A stretch of DNA of 64,000 nucleotides from Haberlea rhodopensis (lineage: Eukaryota; Streptophyta; Magnoliopsida; Lamiales; Gesneriaceae), in the NCBI GenBank assembly GCA_907163345.1, contig CAJQUN010000051.1, positions 2,108,001 through 2,172,000 of the forward strand, written 5' to 3'. This document shows, piece by piece, positions 33,291-43,750 of this stretch (position 1 is the first letter of the stretch; each line of letters starts with the position of its first letter). Position numbers and translations under genes: made by a program. Below the pieces are notes generated by a model. It searched no databases, was not told where the DNA came from, and saw nothing but the letters and a program-made list of their open reading frames with translations.

Positions 33291-33327
33291 GGTTACTGTT
33301 CCAATGAACAGTATTGGAACAGTAACC
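33291..33327. repeat. Perfect 15-bp inverted repeat
   Basis: GGTTACTGTTCCAAT at 33291-33305 is the exact reverse complement of 33313-33327, around a GAACAGT loop. It directly follows a TA-rich stretch and precedes T-rich DNA. It could be the end of an unrecognised element or a short hairpin repeat. Confidence 0.9.
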
Positions 33328-33502
33328 GTTTCCCTTTTTTCCCTTTTTTTTTCTTTTTTTTTTGTTATTTTCTTTTTTTTTGTTATTTATTATTTGTTCA
33401 ATCGGTTATTGTTCTTGTGATATTCGGCCGTCGCTTTTTTATTTTTTAAAATTTTTTTATTTCCTTTTTCTTTTAGTTTTTCTTTTATTTTTGTATTTTT
33501 TT

Positions 33503-34085
33503 TTATAAAATATTTGACATGATAAATTTCTGATAGATTGCAGGTCGTCGATTTTGCTTGTTTATGTACATTTTGATTTTTTTTCTTACCTACGACCTAT
33601 TGCTGATATATGGTATTACATTTGTTCAAATATTCCCTTAATGTATAAGGAGAATTATATCAAAACCCTTGACCCAATAATGCATCCCATCAATTTTTAA
33701 AATTTAAAATGTTTTCTTTTTTTTTTTATTTTAGAAAAAAGCTTGTTGATTTTGTCAAGTATGAATTAAAAAAAAACAGATAGTTCAAAATAGATTTTTG
33801 TCGTGGCAAACTTTAATAATACTTTTTTATGTGAACTTATTTTAATTAAAACATAGTTGAAAATAAGTTTTCGTTGTGTCAAACTTTAATAATAATTTTT
33901 TATAAAATATTCGGCATAATGAATTTTTGGTAGCTTACAGGTCGTCAGTTTTGCTTGTTTATAGATATTTTGAGTTTTGGCTTACCTATGACCCGTTGCT
34001 AATATGTTATTGTTCTCGGTTACCTTTGTTATGATGTTTGACATCAAATTTTCCCTTCATGTACAAAGAGATTATATCAAAAAAA
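33503..34085. repeat. Diverged direct duplication, about 400-bp offset
   Basis: The block starting TATAAAATATT at 33503, through CAGGTCGTC, TTTTGCTTGTTTAT and CTTACCTA, recurs at 33901. A smaller duplication with 71-bp offset (33782 and 33853) lies between. Divergence is high, so the duplication is old. Confidence 0.75.
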
Positions 34086-34689
34086 TTAGAAAATATTAAA
34101 TTATGATACTTATATATTACTTGTTTGATAATAATTTGGGACGTCACATTTATATTCATTTTGTCAGAAAGTATATAAATAATTATAAAAGTAAGATGAT
34201 TAATTAATCATGAGGCCATAGCAAGTAATATAAGAGCAATATCCTAAAATAACAATGCAACTACAACAATGAATATAAACTATAATTCCTCTTATGAGAT
34301 GCTCGCTACTGCTATGAGAAACCAAACACATATCTGCATTATGAAATGAACCATCGTCATTTTGAAAACTCTTGCGAACAACTTTTGATTGGTTCTTTGG
34401 AGTTCATTTAGATTTACTTTTATTGTGATATCTGATATCATCTACTACTGCACTTTCGTAGATTACTTTTGTTTAGAGAGTCTATTGGGCCCTACAAGGA
34501 TATCATATGCCAACTCTTGTTATGGTGTACTGTTGGGGAAGACTTTTGTTTACTCCAACCTATTTGATTTTATATACGTACGATTTTGTATGTTCAATGC
34601 GTATGAACCATCTTTTTATTCTCTAAATCTGTCTGTTAAACTTGTGTCGGACGCTTTATTGGACATATATACCATATTATGAGCTCACT
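34086..34689. other. AT-rich DNA, nothing recognised
   Basis: One open frame of 97 codons (34389-34682, plus) has a hydrophobic, Tyr/Phe-rich composition and no recognisable domain. I do not call it a gene. Confidence 0.5.
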
Positions 34690-34737
34690 GGCACCACGCC
34701 TTGCGTGGTGCCAAAGGCGTGGTGCCAAATTAACTAG
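34690..34737 (+). mobile_element. Candidate Helitron 3' terminus
   Basis: GGCACCACGCC (34690-34700) pairs perfectly with GGCGTGGTGCC (34716-34726). A 7-base spacer and then CTAG (34734-34737) follow, with T as the next base. A GC-rich hairpin shortly before CTRR and insertion between A and T are the known Helitron 3' signature. A nested alternative hairpin uses 34690-34699 and 34703-34712. No 5' end or Rep/helicase gene was found, so only the terminus is proposed. Confidence 0.45.
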
Positions 34738-34740
34738 TAT

Positions 34741-35719
34741 ATATATATGTGCGCGCGCGCCAAGTTCAAATTTGGTTAGCTTAATAAAAATAAATTAATT
34801 CCTTAGATGATGCAAGCTCACATGACTCCTTAAGAGTCATATTCTAGCACATGAACAGCCACCATCAAAACATACAATTTGATGGAGAAAATGGAGAAGA
34901 TTTTCGGATTTTCAGATCCATGTAATCATGTCCGATTCAAATGCGTTGTTGACAAAAATAAGTGTTGGATCGGGCTGTAATTTAGAAAGAAAATTCACAA
35001 GAAAGTAAACTAGTTTTTGAACGGTGGAGATGACGTTTGGAGGTCGTTTGGATGGGGTTCAAAGGGGTGGGAAGAAGCTGCTGAGTTTTCGAGCTAAATC
35101 TACGCAGTCAGTTTGCAGAAGCCATTGATGGAACAATAGGCGTTGGATTAGGCTGAAAATTATATCTGAATTCAAGGCCGTTTGAACTAGATTCAAAGAA
35201 ATGGACAAAAGTTGTATGCTCGAATCTATCGTAGCAATATTATTGCAGAAGTTGTTGACGAAACTGTAACCTTCGGGTTGGATTGAGATCAAATTTGGAT
35301 ATCTTGTTCAAAAGGACTTATCTTAAAGGTGAACCGTGGAGATCTGATTCATGGACATATGACTGATTTCAAAGAGAATAGCAGGAGATGTTGTTTCCTC
35401 GAGTAAAATCTAAGCAGTTTTCTTGCGGAGGACGTGGACAACAACCATTGGATGATGCTGAAATTTATACCGCACGTTCAGCACACCTTGAGATAGATTA
35501 TGAACAATGAAGATCGGAAATGGATATCATTACCAATGGTAACCGCTCATAAAATATTTGCTACTCAATTTGTTCACAAAACAAAATTTGACAGCAAAAG
35601 TCTAAATAAAATAAATGTATATTACAATTTGAAGTCAATTACCACAAATCATTCACGAAACAAAATTTAACAGTGCAGTTACATATTTTCCAAGAACGTA
35701 ATCAGGAGTCATCTAGACG
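34741..35719. repeat. Unassigned region with degenerate 135-180-bp repeats
   Basis: Four diverged units share TTGCAGAAG...TTGGATnnnGCTGAAATTT-type sequence, with the GTTGGAT anchor near 34964, 35142, 35277 and 35447. There is no open frame of note. The composition and wording resemble LTR or leader DNA of gypsy elements, but no boundaries are visible. Confidence 0.55.
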
Positions 35720-35988
35720 GTACCCAAGCTGAGTGCCATCCCTCCGAAGCCGAGTTCGATCCAGTGGCGTGCATCATTTCGGCAGCCGAGGTGAAAGGTC
35801 ACCCCACTTCAAACCATCTATCGAGGTGATTCCCGTCCGACCCGAGCCCAACTACTTGTCGTCCATGGAAGTAACCATGAGTCATATGGGCGGTCACGGG
35901 CTGAGCCCTGTCCATCGTCCCGTGTTGTGGCCGTCTGACACACCTGTGTACCGGGACTGAGCCTGCAGGAGTATGAGACCTATTAATG
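35720..35988. other. GC-rich 270-bp island
   Basis: Clearly richer in GC than both neighbours. A 75-codon plus-strand frame (35733-35960) has no recognisable domain. The block ends where the LTR-like relic E begins (TGAGGGCCCGATCC). Confidence 0.5.
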
Positions 35989-37744
35989 TGAGGGCCCGAT
36001 CCTAATGTGGTGTTTTATTATCACATAATGATTAATTTGCGTAAACAGCGGAAGATTTATTTCAAATGTCTTGTCAAATGGCCCTAAAAATTTTCGCTTT
36101 TATATGATACATATATAATGGTACTGAAAATATTTAATTTCATTTTCCAAATTCATCATGTTGCTAATCACATAGGCATTAAATATATAACCAACCAGTA
36201 AAAGAATACTTAAAATACAGATACTCGGGACATACCCTGGTAATTGAAAATGTAATTAAAAAGTACTCTAATAATTACTGGGACTCAGACCAACATACCA
36301 AAGCTGAACTCATGTATTCTAAGATGCTTCTTCACGAGCATCCAACACATGTCTACCTGTAACACCTGTCATGCCCGAACAACAAAAGACATGACATCCC
36401 CCACAAAACGGTCAGTACCCCAGTACGAAAATAAATAAATCATGTCAAGTGACAAAGTATCATGCAATGCATACCATGTATGAATGCGATATATGAATGG
36501 GTACAAGAATCAAATCTCAAGATACCAAATATCGGAGTCCAAAGAAAGGTATCATCAATCAACATCAAGCTCGAGCAGAGGGTGACAACACACACACTTT
36601 GCGCTAGGAGAATCATCATGTGTTGTGCTCGTCAACCCTCTAGGTCCGGTAGCAACACGCGTGACTACAGTCGCTACATATACTGCATGTCATCGCCGTG
36701 CACGTGGTCCTCGACACTCAGAGTAAATCAACTCAGTCATCATCAAGGATATCAAAGAAATGGATAGATCAATATGATATGTCCATTAATAATCTGTGCA
36801 TCATATGACATATGCAACTCAATATGTCATGCAATCTCATGTGAAAGCCAATACATATCATGTAATTCACATATCATATAGTCCAATGTATCTCAACATA
36901 TCATGTAGTCACATAAGGATGATATAGTGACAATTAAATCATATAAATCAATTAAAATGACATGTAAAATCATACAAAAGCATCATTACATGTCTTCGCC
37001 AGACGTCGTGATAAAACTCATTTCTACGTACCTCAAACTATTAGTTAATTACCAAGTGATCCTTGACTCAATCTCAAGATTAATAAACCTGGTCATAACA
37101 GTTCCAATTACAAGATAAGGTCACGTACTAGCCTTAGACTTATCAAAATAAATCTCAAACTTAGACCCAAAGTCAAATATCTAAATTTCAACCTGCGCAA
37201 TAGTAGAGACTGGCTCATAACTTTCCCGAAACTTAATAAAATGACATGGGTCCGATTTAGTATAAAAGCTAACTCAAAAATGAACATTACAGTAGTTCAA
37301 CTCATCTTCAAATCCGTTCATTTAGCCTAGGTAAAATGGCCAAGAACAATCTGCTGGAAAAACAGAACACTCACCAAATTCCAGCCTGACCCATTTTCAT
37401 TACAAATCATAAATTCATATGACTTCCAAATTACTCGATTCATGTGCCCAAAGTTCAAAAACTAGAAGGAATTCATTTCTTATCTGATGATGACAAGTTG
37501 GTTCCTTCATATAAAAGTAGTTTAAACACTAAAAGCGTAGACTTTAAAAATCTATTTTCCAGCCTGAGCGGTTTTTGTAAAATCGTCATAACGTTTTCAT
37601 TTTAAATTCAAATTGTGTGATTCTAAGGCAAAAGACAGCCAAATCGAAGTACTCCAATTCTTATTTCTAGACATTTTCCGGAATTCCTAGCCTAAAATGC
37701 CCAGGAACCCGAAGAACACACTGCATAGGTATCTTCGCCCACAC
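35989..37744. mobile_element. LTR-like relic E, left part
   Basis: Non-coding sequence whose layout resembles a long gypsy LTR in minus orientation: a possible TG end at 35989, degenerate CATATCATGT repeats (36770-36910) and AT-rich flanks. It is interrupted at 37744 by C2 and continues at 43508-43750. No partner LTR, primer site or polypurine tract is visible, so the assignment is tentative. Confidence 0.4.
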
Positions 37745-39399
37745 TGATCGCTTTTATTTTAAACAATTAATTCCAATCTAGCGATTTTAGACCGCAAGTG
37801 CACGGTGTCAAGTTTTAGTATAGATAGGAAGATACGGATTGTCGAACCCACAGAGACTAACAAGCAAGTACCAAAGAAGATGTCTTTTAACTATATTTAA
37901 CCTATGATAATTAATTTATAATTAACAACTAATTAATTAATATAAACTACTAATCCAACCAAGTCAAATAAAGTAAACGAGAAAAATCCACTAGAGAAAA
38001 TTATCGAGACTTTGGCTCACCAATGCAATTCCCTACAATTCTCGATTGAATATTCAAATATTTCTAGGGTGACGAGTTCTCCCAATTTATCTAATATACT
38101 CTCTCGAGCTATATTAAACCTAATATCAAATTGTAGTAAGTCACTCTCGTGCACTCATTGAACAACTCAATATTGCATAAGATCCATGAAAACTCCTAGC
38201 TTTCGATTACTAGATATCTATGGCTATCACGCATGTATATGACGTCATCTCTCGATCTCGGTCTTAAATCCATGGTATGAGTTATTAATTCAGTATCATA
38301 AAATCATCTCTCGATCTCAATTACGATACTAACATCATTCAAAGGTGATCAATCCTCTAAAAGCATGAAGAACATAAAACATACGCAAAGAACTATAAGA
38401 ATTCAATCATTAAATCATCAAATCGAAGGTTCATAACAAAGTATTCGCCTAGCCTCGATAAATAAATTAGTTCAACATAGTAAATCAAAACAAATCAAAA
38501 CAAATATTAAAAGACAAGAATAAACTCCCGATGTCGACTTCGGTTGTAGATCCTCGCTCATTCTCTTGCTTCCTTCTCGATCATCTCTTTATATTGCCTT
38601 GTTGGAGTGTTCCAAATCCTAGGATGAAAGGTTAGAAGGTTGAATAATGGTTATAGAAAGGGTGGAGGCTGGACGTGTGAATTGTGAGTGGAAGAATGAT
38701 GGAGGCTGGACGTGTGAATTGTGGAATTGAAGGAAAGAGATGGGCTGAGATGGAGCTGTGATGTGTTTCCTAGGTTAAAATCTGATGTTGGGTTGAAAAT
38801 CTTGTGTATAATATATAGGGGAAAGAATTATGGACTTCCCTTTTGCATACAAACTCTACAAGGAAGATATTTTAATGAAAACTCCTCGTCCCGATCGATC
38901 CAAAAAAGTGGCCGATCGATCCAGCCTTCCAGTAAGAATTTCGTGGCTTTTTCAGCCCTTCTCGATCGATCGGAAATGTTAGCTCGATCGATCGAGCCTT
39001 CCAGTAAGTTTTCTTCGCCTTTTTCAGCTTCTGGCGAGTTTCGTATTTTGGCCGTAACTTTCTCATACAAACTCCAAATTTGATGAATCAGCTGTCCACG
39101 CGAAGATAAGATAAAGTTCTACAACTTTTATATGGACCACATTTCCAAAACATGGCTCGAACATATAGTAATTAGAGGAGAAAGGAGCAACATGTGTCTT
39201 GGATTCTGGTTTTTTCCTCTTTTCTTCAACTTTATTCATTTTTTCATCATTTTAGCTTGATTTCATCACATTTCCCTACATTTCAACATTGATTCCTGAA
39301 ATAGAGAAATATATACCATAAACCATAAAATAATCCAAGAATCAACACGAAAACATATACATATCATAGCCTAAAAACGCGTAATATTCAACCCTATCA
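37745..39399 (-). mobile_element. C2 3' LTR
   Basis: 1655 bp, TGATCGCTTT...ACCCTATCA in plus coordinates. The palindromes at 38891-38998 lie just upstream, in the minus sense, of a TATA-like box at 38805-38818. About 230 bp longer than its partner because of rearrangement in the other copy. Confidence 0.93.
38891..38998. repeat. Palindrome cluster, C2 3' LTR
   Basis: Four sites: two CCGATCGATCC, one CTCGATCGATCGG and one GCTCGATCGATCGAGC. The partner LTR has the same four at 42996-43100 with two substitutions. Confidence 0.9.
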
Positions 39400-39412
39400 A
39401 CTCCCCCAAACT
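39400..39412 (-). other. C2 terminal polypurine tract
   Basis: ACTCCCCCAAACT, read as AGTTTGGGGGAGT on the minus strand, touches the 3' LTR. Confidence 0.85.
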
Positions 39413-40584
39413 TATCACTTAATCGTCCTCGATTAAGCATTAAAATCATAAGGTCGAGTTCATTCTTGATATTTGAAACAATTATTTCATGACTTGCTTA
39501 TTCTCAGAAATCTCATGCACATATACAAAAGTTGACAAGACATGTTTTCTCCTAATTCATGCAACATATCTCAAAATCGGAATGTGTGTGTGTGCTAATT
39601 TCAATCTCAAGTTTCATTCGCATATTCAAGATCAAATCATGATAATCAACTCAAAGTCGAGATTATCATCAAGCACCCCATAAGCCTACTTTCAAACAAC
39701 TTCTCCACTAATGATAGGTACTCCCTAGACTTGGATCAAATGGACTTTTTAAGCTTGTAATGTAAGGCATTTGGTGTTGGCTTCAAGAAAAGATAGGATA
39801 AGCGAAGAGAGTATAATCATTTACAATTCAAATTTTTTTCGCACACATCGAGCTTCTCTTCTTTTTCTTTTATAGCCTTGGCCACTTTGGGTCTTATAGT
39901 TTTTTTTTCTTTTCTCATTCATCAATATTTTTCAATAAGCTCATCAAGATATAACAATTCAAGTGCATCGAATGATATTCATTATACTCCCTTAGGGTAA
40001 AGATAACTTTTTCATTTAGGCTCAAATAAGGGTAAGTATAATGAGTTTGCCAAGAATGTCGAATGGGGTCTAATTATATGCAATGCATATACCATTCTTT
40101 TTTCAATAAAGCTCAAATGGGACACTAGGGATTGATATGACTAGGTAAGCTTGAAAGGCTCAAACGTGTCAAAGATCGCCTAGATCATTTCCAAGTCGAG
40201 TTTGTAACTATAAAACTTCGCCTCAAAGTGTCATCATCAAATAAGTTCTAGGATAACTCTAAGATGCTCAAGACAAATCATCAAGTTCACAACAATTATC
40301 ACTATTCAACATGCAGTCCACAAGATCATGACTCATTGTGCTCAAAGTATTCCTCATTCTTGACATGCTAACTCAACTTAGGATATTCATGTACAAGTCC
40401 AATCACAAATCAAGTTCATATGCATAGTGAGATCAAAATCCTCATTGAATAGTCACTACTATAATTCATTCTTTTCTCAAGTTTGAACTCATTAAAAAAA
40501 AATTTAGCTCATAAAAATCGGACGATTCAAGTGTCATTTAAGCACACAACATGTGGTTGAAACAAGTAAAACATGCAAGCTACT
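39413..40584 (-). other. C2 non-coding spacer shared with B2
   Basis: About 1.2 kb without ORFs between two polypurine motifs. Several blocks can be recognised in B2 at 45271-46480, in the same order: the TAGGCTCA/TTAGGG region, a CTAG.GATTGAT block, GGCTTGAA..CTCAAAC, TCAAAGAT.GCCTA and TTGTGCTCAAA.TATTC. Function unknown. Confidence 0.7.
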
Positions 40585-40623
40585 ACTCCCCCAAACTTAA
40601 ATCAAACATTGCCCTCAATGTTT
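40585..40623 (-). other. Internal polypurine motif and hairpin, C2
   Basis: ACTCCCCCAAACTT (40585-40598) copies the terminal polypurine tract. It is followed by a perfect hairpin, AAACATTG (40604-40611), loop CCCT, CAATGTTT (40616-40623). B2 has the same pair of signals at 46486-46526 with compensated arm changes. Confidence 0.8.
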
Positions 40624-40845
40624 AAAAAAATCAAAAGGGAAAACAGTGAACTCCCCTGATCAAGACGCTTGCATGAGGGTTGAGGAAGATTTGCTTTTGA
40701 AAGCTTCACTGTTGTAGGGGTTCATCGCTCCAACCAAGTACCTAGCAAGAGAAGAATGCAAATGGTAAAATAGTCAACTTGAGAGATAAACAAAACTAAA
40801 ATGAAAACTGAAAAATAAAACAAAACTAAATAACAAAAGGATACG

Positions 40846-40863
40846 CTTGGGTTGCCTCCCAAG
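40846..40863 (-). other. CTTGGG-N6-CCCAAG stem, C2
   Basis: CTTGGG (40846-40851) and CCCAAG (40858-40863) enclose TTGCCT. On the minus strand the same bases would encode LGRQPK, just past the stop of the gag frame. The identical 18 bases occur in B2 at 46604-46621. Confidence 0.8.
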
Positions 40864-40893
40864 AAGCGTTGATTTTGGTCTTCGGCTTGACCA

Positions 40894-41934
40894 TCAGAAG
40901 CAACCATCAAAGAGCGGCAGCCGCCCATAGTAAGTATCGTATGATACCACTAATGGGTCTTCATTCAGTATGCCCTCAAGATTGGCAAGATTGTAACAGT
41001 GTAAGCTCGTCGCTCCAACAACATTCTTGAATTGGTAGGCATGGGAGAATGATTCTCGACTTGGCTTCATATGGAGGATGTAGTGAGGTGAAGTTGGCAT
41101 CGACGGAAAATATGGATCCACATATGGCATAGAACATGTCTCCATCGATGGGCTCAAATCGGAATCTTCGAAAGTTTCTTCCTTCTCCAACATCACATTC
41201 GACTCATCTTCACATGGGAACTCCTCGGATAACATCTCTGAAGTAAGCTCAATCTCTTGAAGAGGCTCAAGTTCCCTCGACTCTTCCACACTAGTAGGAT
41301 CACTCCCCCAAACTTGGTTGGTTGAGTGATCGTCATCATATAACCAAACTCGATTCGTCGCCTCTTGATTTGTAGCCCTCATCTCTTCCTCTTGGCAGCT
41401 AGTTGAAATTGTTTACATGAGGACCGCCATTTGCTGCTCCAGGTGACGCATAGAGTTGGTTTGGCACTCCAAAATGTTCTCAGTTGATGCCATGAATCTT
41501 ACTCAGGTATCCTCTAACTGAGTTGTGACATCTGCAGAACTATCTCTCCTCTCTTTGTGATGTTCAAATGGTTGTGGCGTATCAATAGGGTAGTGAAGGT
41601 CCGGTGGGTATTGGTGACTCCAACCTTGTAGTGAAGGATCACAATGCCAGTGATGATCGAAGTCCGCCATATCATTGAACAGGTGCACCACACTGTCCTC
41701 ATCTCTATCAACCAGGGGACTCCCAGTCACCAGTACTCCACTCAATACCCATTCTCGTGTCTGTGCATCCAACCCGTTGAAGAAATATTGCAAGAGAGTA
41801 TAGTTCGAAAAGTTGTGATACCGGAATGTGTTGGCCAACTCATTGAATCTCTCCCAAACAGCGTAGAACGGCTCGAAACGTTGTTGGGCAAAGCTTGTGA
41901 AGGCTTGTTGATGTAGCATCTCCAAGTACCTCAC
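40894..41934 (-). pseudogene. C2 gag-like ORF with two stops
   Basis: One minus-strand frame of 347 codons from the ATG at 41934 to 40894, interrupted by TGA (41503-41505) and TAA (41413-41415). The first 60 codons match the second half of the plant retrotransposon Gag domain: FTSFAQQRFEPFYAVWERF, then LLQYFFNGLDAQTREWV. A hydrophilic, acidic stretch (EESRELEPL, EEFPCEDESN) follows, without a domain that I know. The N-terminal half of the Gag domain is missing, so the coding region was already truncated or starts elsewhere. Past the final stop the frame still reads LLGRQPK. Confidence 0.8.
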
Positions 41935-42053
41935 AAGACAAACAAAACAAAAACAAAATAAATATATATAATTTTTTTTTTCTTTTCGAAATATATAAAC
42001 AAAAATGGTTAAATTACAGTCAAAGAACCTAGTATGATATTACTAAAGTTAGT

Positions 42054-42070
42054 CCCCGGCAACGGCGCCA
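42054..42070 (-). other. C2 primer-binding site, tRNA-Asp
   Basis: CCCCGGCAACGGCGCCA in plus orientation equals the last 17 bases of plant tRNA-Asp with CCA. It lies six bases from the 5' LTR. Confidence 0.93.
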
Positions 42071-42076
42071 AAAACT

Positions 42077-43502
42077 TGATCGATTTTATTTTAAACAATT
42101 AATTCCAATCTAGCGATTTTAGACCGCAAGTGGACGGTGTCAAGTTTTAGTATAGATAGGAAGATACGGATTGTCGAACCCACAGAGACTAACAAGCAAG
42201 TACCAAAGAAGATGTCTTTTAACTATATTTAACCTATGATAATTAATTTATAATTAACTAATTAATTAATATAAACTACTAATCCAACCAAGTCAAATAA
42301 AGTAAACGAGAAAAATCCACTAGAGAAAATTATCGAGACTTTGGCTCACCAATGCAATTCCCTACAATTCTCGATTGAATATTCAAATATTTCTAGGGTG
42401 ACGAGTTCTCCCAATTTATCTAATATACTCTCTCGAGCTATATTAAACCTAATATCAAATTGTAGTAAGTCACTCTCGTGCACTCATTGAACAACTCAAT
42501 ATTGCATAAGATCCATGAAAACTCCTGGCTTTCGATTACTAGATATCTATGGCTATCACGCATGTATTTGACGTCATCTCTCGATCTCGGTCTTAAATCC
42601 ATGGTATGAGTTATTAATTCAGTATCATAAAATCATCTCTCGATCTCAATTACGATACTAACATCATTCAAAGGTGATCAATCCTCTATAACCATTATTC
42701 AACCTTCTAACCTTTTAAATCCATGGTATGAGTTATTAATTCAGTATCATAAAATCATCTCCTGATCTCAATCCTAGGATGAAAGGTTAGAAGGTTTAAT
42801 AATGGTTATAGAAAGGGTGGAGGCTGGACGTGTGAATTGTGAGTGGAAGAATGATGGAGGCTGTGATGTGTTTCCTAGGTTAAAATCTGATGTTGGGTTG
42901 AAAATCTTGTGTATAATATATAGGGGAAAGAATTATGGACTTCCCTTTTGCATACAAACTCTACAAGGAAGATATTTTAATGAAAACTCCTCGTCCCGAT
43001 CGATCCGAAAAAGTGGCCGATCGATCAAGCCTTCCAGTAAGACTTCGTGGCTTTTTCAGCCCTTCTCGATCGATCAGAAATGTTAGCTCGATCGATCGAG
43101 CCTTCCAGTAAGTTTTCTTCGCCTTTTTCAGCTTCTGGCGAGTTTCGTATTTTGGCCGTAACTTTCTCATACAAACTCCAAATTTGATGAATCAGCTGTC
43201 CACGCGAAGATAAGAGAAAGTTATACAACTTTTATATGGACCACATTTCCAAAACATGGCTCAAGCATATAGTAATTTGAGGAGAAAGGAGCAACATGTG
43301 TCTTGGATTCTGGTTTTTTCCTCTTTTCTTCAACTTTATTCATTTTTTCATCATTTTAGCTTGATTTCATCACATTTCCCTACATTTCAACATTGATTCC
43401 TGAAATAGAGAAATATATACCATAAACCATAAAATAATCCAAAAATCAACACGAAAACATATACATATCATAGCCTAAAACGCGTAATATTCAACCCTAT
43501 CA
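42077..43502 (-). mobile_element. C2 5' LTR, rearranged
   Basis: 1426 bp, the same ends as the 3' LTR. About 260 bp present in the 3' LTR (38370-38630) are missing and replaced by a direct repeat of 42596-42650 (at 42717-42771) and an inverted copy of downstream sequence (42687-42716 against 42781-42810). The TATA-like box is at 42911-42923 on the minus strand and palindromes lie at 42996-43100. Confidence 0.9.
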
Positions 43503-43507
43503 CACAC

Positions 43508-43750
43508 GCAGGACATATATTAAGCCCTTAAAGTATAAAATTCATAACTAATTGAAAATGAATCCGATTTAAGTCATCTTTTTCTTTAAATTCAATAAAA
43601 TTAAAATATCTACAATTTTTATTTGAAGACCGTCAACCAATTCGAAGGGAAAATTTGTCAAAAGTTCGGAATTCTACAATGCATGTGGCACTCCTTAGTA
43701 AAATGAGCACATCTCACTCATTTCAAGTCCAAATTGTCTCCAATTTTAAC
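43508..43750. mobile_element. LTR-like relic E, right part
   Basis: Resumes the sequence interrupted by C2 and stops at 43750, where B2 is inserted. Non-coding. Confidence 0.4.

Larger units (their letters stand above)
37745..43502 (-). mobile_element. C2: complete non-autonomous gag-only element
   Basis: A 5758-bp element with family C LTRs and the perfect duplication CACAC (37740-37744, 43503-43507). On the minus strand it has a 5' LTR (42077-43502), a 17-base perfect tRNA-Asp primer site, a degenerate gag ORF (40894-41934), a hairpin and internal polypurine motif, a 1.2 kb spacer, the terminal polypurine tract and a 3' LTR. Protease, RT, RNase H and integrase are absent. Its structure matches the TR-GAG type, and Gag and primer site suggest an Athila/Tat-related helper. 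Confidence 0.92.

Noticed and set aside
34389..34682. 97-codon hydrophobic open frame
   Set aside because: No recognisable domain, AT-driven composition and no gene context.
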